From the NCBI GenBank assembly GCA_009741485.1, contig CM019236.1, forward strand, positions 44,648,185-44,712,184: a stretch of 64,000 nucleotides of DNA. The letters run 5' to 3'. Position 1 is the stretch's first letter; every line of letters starts with the position of its first letter. Of the stretch, positions 38,901-47,900 are shown in pieces. The notes under the pieces are model-generated. The model was not told the DNA's origin, did not search any database, and worked only from the letters and a program-made list of their open reading frames with translations. The DNA is from Malurus cyaneus samueli. Its lineage: Eukaryota > Chordata > Aves > Passeriformes > Maluridae. The position numbers and the translations under genes are program-made.

Positions 38901-41900
38901 ATCCACAAAAAATTGTCTATCACACTACCTCGACACCTGACTACACGGCTTCTGCTGCCGTGAGATGGTACACAAAACTCAGATGTGATTTTGTATTGTT
39001 ATGCTGTTCATACATTTCCCTTTCTCCTCTCTGCTGCTCCATCAAACCTATGCCTCTCTCTATATAAACCACAATCCACCTCCAGAGCCCTGGTCCATCT
39101 GTACCCCGTTTTGTTCCCTTGCTGTGGTTGCTGTGGCTGAAGTAATTGTAAGAAAATCTGCAGTAAAATAAGAGAAAGAATAGGCTCATTGAAACAACTC
39201 TTTTAGATTCTGAAGGATTCAATGGGATAAACACCATCTTGAAAAAGTATAAAATCCTAAAATAAAAAAAAACCTGGGGCTGGTAATTGCTTAGTTGTAA
39301 ATGAGTAATGCTGTAAATGAGTAATGCTGTAAATGAGTAGTCAGAGTTATCTATGTCCACTGACCTGGGAAATGAAAGCAACCCAGTAACACAGAGGTTG
39401 TGTCCCAAGGATCCTTAGAGGCCAGCCATCAGCCCATCTGATGCATTCCTGACCACCAGTGACTTCCAAGGTATCCTGTGGGGCTGGTGAGCATGACACT
39501 TATCTGAATTGTGCATTTGTGTTGTTAGACAAATAACAGGTGGTTTATACTTGTATGCTGCACATGTCTTCCTTACAAAGACTTTCTGTGTACTTTCAAA
39601 GAAGTTTGAACATCATAACTAAAAACATGGTCAGTAACAGTCAGCCAATGCCTTTCCTCTGCAAAATTAAGGACTTTCCCCATCTACACCGAACCCTACA
39701 GGGAAGGGCAGGAGGGGACATTCCTCATTTTGTCAACTACCTATGAAAACCACAGGGGAGTCCTTAAGGTCCAATATACATATGTAAAGCTGTAGATTTC
39801 TAGCATGTGGACATGCCTTTCATCAGGAGCCTTTCATATATGGCTTTGATTTACCAGGAAGCTCCTTTTTGTCTGGCATAGCAACTTTATACTTGACAGC
39901 CTGCAAAGGAAGACATCTCAAGCTGACTTCTGTATTTCACAGAATAGTTTGTTGTCCTTAGCAGTTTATCTGTGTGTCAAACACTAATGACTGAGCTAAT
40001 CAGCTTTGACTCCAAGCAATTCTTCAGCCATGCATTTCACATAGCTTTAAATGTATTGTCCTGGATCTCCTTTGTCTCCTTTTCACAGAGCTACTGTGCT
40101 CAGCATGTTTGTTCTGCTTTTAGATTTATTTTGTAGTAAAGGAAAACATGTCTTTTACAGGCCTTGCAAGCTTATCCAGAGAGTAACCATGGTCTTCCTT
40201 GTCTTGTGTTTTGACAGCAGCAGTCTGCAAAAAAACAAAGGTCTAACTAGGGCTTTGGGCTGCTCAAGTCTCTCTTAGCTTGGGTAAAAAAAAAAATGTC
40301 ACTTCAGGATGTTTTCCCGGCCATTCAGAGACTATTCGCATTCTTGCCTTAAGGCTGCTGAGCTCTTGAATGGCATTTGGCATTTTTGTAAAATACAGAA
40401 AATGTTTCCATATGCAGCACTGGTCAACAGTTATGCAGCTTGATGGGTCCTTCTTATAGTACAACATAACAAAATAGTTTTCAAACAAGGATCTGAGTTT
40501 GCCAGAAGTGCCTGGTTAGCAGAAGAAGCAAAGCTTACTTTACACTGGGTAGGCATTTCTCCAGGTATAGCTCTCTTGCTAAGTCATTTCTAGAGAAGGA
40601 CCCTCAGGAACTAAGGAAAGAGTGCCTGCTGGGGCTGCTGAGGAGATGAGGGCCATGAGAATCTTGAGTGTGAATCTATCCCATTAGAGCAAGAGGTATT
40701 TAAGAGCTGAGCTGTTTATTGAGCTTTCCATCTTTTTGGTGGCTTCCTGAGCCATATAGCTTTGCATCCTGCAAGGAAATATATTGGCCTTTGGAGTGGG
40801 CTGGTTTCCTTGCCTTTCCAAAGCTGAAGAATTACAGCTCCTGCCATCTTCATCATGACCTCTGTGCTGTATGCATCTGTAAAATACTTGGCACAGAAGG
40901 GACTGTATTTTTCTGTTAAAAGATACTCACAAACCAATAACCATGAGAATGGGTATGCTTTACTCTGTCTCAGGAGATCACTGGTCAGTTAGTTTTGCCT
41001 AAGCAAAAGCTAATTATTGAGCTTGGGAAGTGCTGGAGGCAGTTGCCTCACTCTGTGTCATTGGTTTGTGCAGAGGGATTTAAGGTTAGTTGAGAGGATG
41101 CCTTTCCTCCCAGGAGATAACTCAAATAATCCATTGCAGAGCTTTTTCTGTGCAAGATTCCAGTCTTATTTGGCACTGTCAGCCTTGGAGATGACCTTCC
41201 CTCTCCACTGGGCCAGCTCTCAGCTTCCATCTTTCCCTGCAACAAACATCCAACAAAGCTAAAAATTACCAGCTCCCAGAGGTGCTTTTCCATCACTCCC
41301 CCAGCATTTCTCCTGGTTGGCAAATATTCACCACAGACAAACTGTTTTGAGGCTGGCATTTAAAAATGCGGGAAAAGCTGTGGTCACTAGTAAGTGCAAC
41401 AGTTGTTCTCTAAATCCTTCCTGTCTTTATCTGGGTCATTTTCTCCTCTTTCTATCTCCAGCCTGACACCAGTTAATCCTCTGCCCTGTATATCTGCTTA
41501 TTCTTACAGCCACCTTTGACCCATGGAGAGTGATAGTTTGGTTTGTTTTGGTGCACGTGCCATGCCATGTGAATGTTTTAGTTTGGTTTTCTTTTCCCTG
41601 CCCTAAATTCAAAGCTTACAATGTATGTACATCTGCCTGCATCGCGCATCACTGCCTGTCAATAGATTCTCCCTTGCCAGGCCAACATCTAAATAAAATA
41701 TAACTGACCTTAGCCATATAATTACCTGGGTTGTATCACCTGGACGAACAAACTCCAAAGCCCTTCCTGCTTCAGCAGTCACATCATATGATTACACATC
41801 ATCTCTGTAGCAAGGCATTTGTTACCAGGTGACCAGGAGACATTAATTCTTGCCCTCTCACAGAGCCTTAGAGGTGGGAGTTGATTCATTCATTGACTTA

Positions 41901-44900
41901 TTGCAAGACAATGATCCGAAAAGTCCCAGCCTGAACAAGTAACTCTGAGAGCTCATGTGTGAGTAATACTTTGGTATTACTTTGGTAAATATTTTTTTCC
42001 CTCTGTTTTTGTGCCTGAAGATCTGAAAGCAGAGAGGTAAACAGTGAAGTGACGTGGAGACTTGGCAACTTGGAGACTTGGGAAGTTTTGTTAGCAGGGA
42101 CATTGATCTTTGAGTGGGATTTTATTCAAAATATCCAGAGGAATTGATCAAGCTTTCAAATGCTTGGATGCTTAGTCTGACTGCACAGGCACACCTTTCC
42201 ATTGCTGGACCACCAATCTGCCCATAACCTGATAATTATTAATTGAGATGATAATCTAAAAGTCAGCTCAAATGCATTGAATGGTTGAAGGCTCACAGAA
42301 GCAGAAATTCTGAGGAAAGCCCCAGTTGCCTTGGCAACATTCAAGTAAAAATCACTGGACAGCCTTTGTATTTCAGGGGTCTCATTAAAAAGCTGGAATA
42401 AATCTTGCCATGGTAACACCAACTTCATAGAGATAGCTAAAGTTTAAATACTTCATCTCAATCCTTTTGACAAATCACCCTCAGGAGGAAGATGGAACTC
42501 AGACAGGAGGGCCCAGAGTCAAGGAGAAAGACTGGGGGGAAATACAAAAATACAAAGTAATAACAAAAGATGAACAAACATCTGCTGGCTATTTTGTTGC
42601 TCATCAGGATGAAGATGCATCTAGGCAAGTGCTCATAGCAGAACACCTTTGTTGCTTAGGCTCTTTCCCCTGTGAATAGTTGGAGGTGATGTCTCATATA
42701 TGTTTCTCATCTAGAGTTGAGCTGCATTCCCATTTGATGCCACTGGCTTCTCCCTGAGGTCATGTCTTTCTTGGTTTCCTCCTGTCTTGCAGAGCTATGT
42801 ATCCTTTCTCTGCAGGCAAGCGGTGCAATCTGCCTTTGGTCTTGCTACTGCTACTACACTGTGTAGTAGCTACTAGGAAGGCAGTGTAGTACCCAGAGCA
42901 GGCTGTGTGGTGCCACTGTCTTTAAGCCCCCATACTCTTCTCTCCTCAGAAGGACAGTCTAGGGGAGTTACGAGAGCATTTATGAATAGCATCGGATACT
43001 TTCAGCAGAGTCTACTCGCTTCCTTTGGAGATAGGAACTTTACCTATTGGATGTTTTAGCCACTGTGAGATCACACTCCTCCCCTTGCAAGCCCGTGAGC
43101 CAGGACCAGTCACTTGTGGTGAGAGTGGAGAGTTTAAGAGAGCCATGTACCAAGAGGAGCACAGCCTTGAAAGAGGGACTGTGCCAGAACAGCATGCAAA
43201 TGCAGGGATGCCAATGATATTCCTTAGGCTATATAATGCATGGTCATCAAAGTTTTCAAGAGGTCTTCCTTGTGAAAGTCTTGGCTCCCTGTATGTCAGA
43301 GACCAAGCAGATATGGATGTTAAACACAAAGGCCTGAATGTAAAAACCACTGCATCAAGTACTGAACCCATGCATTCTCCAAAGGTGAGAATGGGAGGAA
43401 GAAAGGGAAGAAATGCCAATTTCTGTTGCCAGTACAGGTTTCACAGTAGTAGTTAGTTGTCATTCCCCACAACATTTTCCGATTTTCCAGTTTCCTGAAG
43501 ATCAGGGCTCCTGTGAACTGTGACACACAATGTAGACTCCAGCACTGGTCTTGAGAGTTTGACTTCAAGCTCCTCCACAAAGACCTGCAAATTGCAGGAC
43601 TCCCTCTCCCCACAGTTCTTTGGGATCCTGGGAAGAGTAAAGCCACTAGCTTTATGCCACTGTTTCAAAGATGCTTGTCATGGAAATCCCAGGAGTTGGG
43701 TCAGAGGCATTCACATGGCATTCCAGCACAGTGCTGCTCTTTGACTGCTTGGATAAACATGCTTAGTTCCTGGGGGAAGGGTGTTATGTCACCTTACAAA
43801 AGCAGCCAGTCCTCCATTAAGATCCTGAATCATCCACATATGACATGTAGGTGGTTTTTATATTCTCCAAGGTAGACACCTCATCCTGAAATAGCCCTCC
43901 ATGTATTTTGTGCATAGTTGGCAGGTGCTTCAATAAACAGGACTAGACACAAATTGTTATTCCAGGATATTAATTATTAATTGTCTTTTTCAGCACTTGA
44001 AATCACAAGGAAAACAGTAGAAGGACAGCTGAGAAAGCCAACCCTGAGTATTTAACAAAGACTCACACAGCCTGCAAGGCTACCTTTGCTTTTTCTCCCT
44101 ATATTTGCATGCACAGCAAAAAATAAGAGGATGTAGGCATGGTCCAAAACTCAAGTGAACTCTTCAAGCCTGTGATCAGGGATAGAAAATGGGAGGAAAG
44201 GTTTTTATGCAGGAGCTGAACTCACTGTCTCTCACGACTTGCCCTCAGAGAACTCAGAGAAACTAAGAAATACTAAGTTCAAGGCCACTCCAACAGCTTG
44301 GCTTAACTAGTTTATTGCAAATCCTTGATGCCTCAGATTAGTTACCCAAAATAAAGGAATATACACGAGCTCAAGATCTAAACTCCCACATCTACAAACA
44401 ACAGAGTACAGCCTTTTCACCTGGCAGACAGAAAATTGTTTAATTATTGTGAAATGCCCGAGCTGGATGACCGTAACTAAAAATTTCAGATGGAAATCAG
44501 CCATTCTCTTGTTAGAGGCACTGTCTCTAAGTACAGCTGGGGGAACCATGATGAAGCAAAACAAACCGTGGAATTGCTGCTCACTAAGTTAGCTGTCTCC
44601 ACTCTGCACAGAGTGGAGCAGAAGTCAAACAAAATAAAAATATGCCAGTAAGGTTCGGGTAATTAAGACTCCATCTTAATCTTTCATGCAAGAGTGTGCA
44701 AGCAGTGTTAGTTGGGAAGCCATACTACCCATGATGCTTAACTTCATTGAGTTAGCAAATTTACATGTTGCATGTTTAACTGGTTTAGTGATACTGGCAT
44801 TTTGATAATGCCTGGCACACAGGAGACAGCAAAATAATAATTTATGGCTCAGTTAGCCCTGAATTTCCCAGTTTTCAAGATCCTCCCATGTTAATGAAGA

Positions 44901-47900
44901 GGAATTTTACTTTTTCTTCCCAGCGTTGAAAATTGATTACACTAAGTGAATTCTGTGACCAGAAGAGATTTTGGGATTTAACTCTAATGAATCTGTTGCT
45001 CCAGAATATTTTCTGTAATTTTTCTGTCTGGAATTTTAATGACTACTACTCATGATCAATAATTACTGATTTTCAGCTTTTCTAATGGTGTCCAGTCTGC
45101 TTTTCTTCTCAGTTGCACTATTTTGCAACAGCCTTGCTGCTCTGTACTCATTGAATTGGCTCTTGCAAGTTGAGAGTGAAAAAAAAACCTTTCGGGAAAG
45201 ACATGTGGTTTGGTAGAATAGGTCCTTCAAGGAGAAACAGAGTAAACATCACTCAAAAAAGCTATGCACGAAGCCCACAAATAAATGCAAAGACATTATT
45301 AGGAATGAAAAAAAAGGTATTTTAATCTAGAAGGGCTGAAAGAGTCGGTTGAGCGGTCAAGCTTAAATTGTTGAAGATATCTATCTGCAAAAGATTTGCA
45401 AGGGATGTACTATAGGGATTATGGTTTAATCTAGTAAATACTGATACTATATTGGGAATAACAAATGAATTGGTGCTTATGTGCACTGCATATTTTTGTT
45501 TCCTTGAATCACTTGTCCGTTGAGCTGGATTTACTACATAGCAACCAGTACAGACTTTTGTATGTGTGATGGTGCTGAAATGAAAGGTGGGAGGGAATGA
45601 CCTGGACACTGTAAGGTCAGTTTAAGAAGGAAGAGGTGAATTAGAGCTAGAAAATAAACCCTTGAACTTTCTGGACTTTCAATACACCTGCAGAACCAGC
45701 CCTGGAAATCTTATGAAACAAAATAATTTAAAAACAAGGATATCAACTGCTAAAGGCATTCAGATCTGACAGAGGTTTTGTGAAAAAGACAACAGCAGGA
45801 GGGCTGTGTCAGATAGGATGCACCCCAGGGTTGAACATAGCCTTGCCTCCTGCTTTCTCACCTTTAATTTATGGCACAGTATACTGACAGGCAGGCTACA
45901 GCTTTGGCAACTCTCAGTCAAACAGAGAACTCTCCAGCAAAGAGATCACTCTCCACCAGCTCTTAGGACTGAGTTCAACAGTCCTATTATTTGATGAGCA
46001 GATCACCTGGAAGATGACCATGTTGGAGCAGGTAGCTTTGATGTCAACAGATGCCTGCATTTAAAAGTTATTCCTTTACCAAACACTTCTGGAAAAAAAG
46101 CCCAAACCATCAGAAAATAACAAAATCCCTCAAGTCCTTCAGGTTTTCAGATTCTGACTTAGGGGAAACCAGTAGAAGCTAAGTTTGAATCAGCATTTTG
46201 ATAAATTCCAGGTACAGAAGACAAAAATAGCTGTGCTGCTAAACTAGTATGCTACATACCGTGATAGTGACTGCACCTGAATGCTTGGGGAAAATATGTG
46301 AGGATCTTTTCCTTTGTTTTCCATGAATGACAAGGCACAGACCCAGTTTTCACAGAAAAAAAAAGTGAATCTTTGTTTTTGTTGTCCTACTAAACTCTTA
46401 CATTACCTCATCTTGCATTTTACAAAAATGTTGATAACTTTGACACACCATAACAACAACATCTGCAGTTTAAAAATAAGATGTTCACAAGCATATGATT
46501 AAGTTTGGGATAATCCCACAGATCCTAGGATGTACAATCATTCTACACACTGTGCAATTCAATCAAAATAGTCCACGACAAACTTTTCCAGATACAGCAT
46601 TTCTTTTGGGTTTGCAGCACAAAATACAGCAAAATGACGTATTTTTTGGCATCTGGAAGTGTAAAATGGCTCATGGCTTGCTGGGGATTTTTTTTCAGCA
46701 TTTTTGTAGCCTCCCACTGGTCATTTGCAGTCCTTTTTTTGTCATTATGACCTCTGACAGTGGAGCAAGAAGGCTGAACATGAAGGATAAAAGTACCACA
46801 GGACTCCTACATAGGAATCTCAACAGCTATACTTTTTATTTTTCTTAAATAACAGTGCAATGAGATGTACACCCCTTTAGAAAAAGTCTCCTGCAAATGC
46901 CAACCAGAGCAATGAAAACCATCACTCATGATGACAAATAGTTTCCACCTAGCAGATTCCCTTCACATTGTGCCAAATGAAAATGCTTTTATTTCCTCTG
47001 CTGCAGAAAATGTCATGCCTCATTTCTTAATTACTCTAGCCTCACCAACTGACTGGGGTCTTAGACAAAATAACAAGAGCACTTTTGTTCCAAGTACTCT
47101 TGGATGACTACCCTTGCTTGGGCTGGTAGGGAGAGACAATCAGCCAATGCCCTTCTGATGCACAGGGAGTGCCTGAGGGTCAGCTCCAAGCAAAAGTGAC
47201 CCTCAAAAATGGCATACACATGAGACAGCTCAGCATGAAGTTGTCCTTACACCCAGAGGACAAGGCAAGCTGAACTGAACCCTGCTGTTAAACAGGGGCT
47301 GTAACCGTCCCTCTTTCTGCTCATTTTTTTCCTGAATGTGATGGGCCTGTCATGGCAGTAGCTATGAATAAATATAATTTTGGGGAAAAGTCCGAACCCT
47401 AAAGTCCTTCATTTGCATTTGTCTACCGCAACTGTGACAAGCAGAGAACATGCTCTTCTCAGCTTTGAGAATGATGGCTGGCTTTGAATGCTAAAAACCC
47501 TACATATCTTGTGTAGGCAAATACATGCAAGTAGAAGCAGACAACCTAATCCAAAGTGGTCATTCTTCGAAATTTTCTTTGAATGGTTGCAAGAAGAGGA
47601 CATGAGATTTTTAAGTAATGATTTCTCCTACTGCTTGGAAAACCATAGCGGTTTCAGAGCAGTCTTTTCTGTCTATGTAGCAAAGTGAAGTTAGATTGCC
47701 ACCAATACTGTTCTCAGCAGGCTGCCTGCAGAAGACAAATTTAGGATTCATTACATTTTAATACAGTATGTGTAGGAAACAGACTTATGGACGCAAGTCA
47801 TGGAACTTGTCCCAGACAGAAGTGCATTAGATGGTATGCCAGGTTTTGGCATGGATAATGTATAAGTTTTTCTGAGCATCAAAGGCAGACTCCTCATTTT

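Noticed and set aside
43012..43646. Opposed open frames of 108-143 codons in intron 2
   Set aside because: Both strands are open over the same stretch, no known motif, no splice site pattern.
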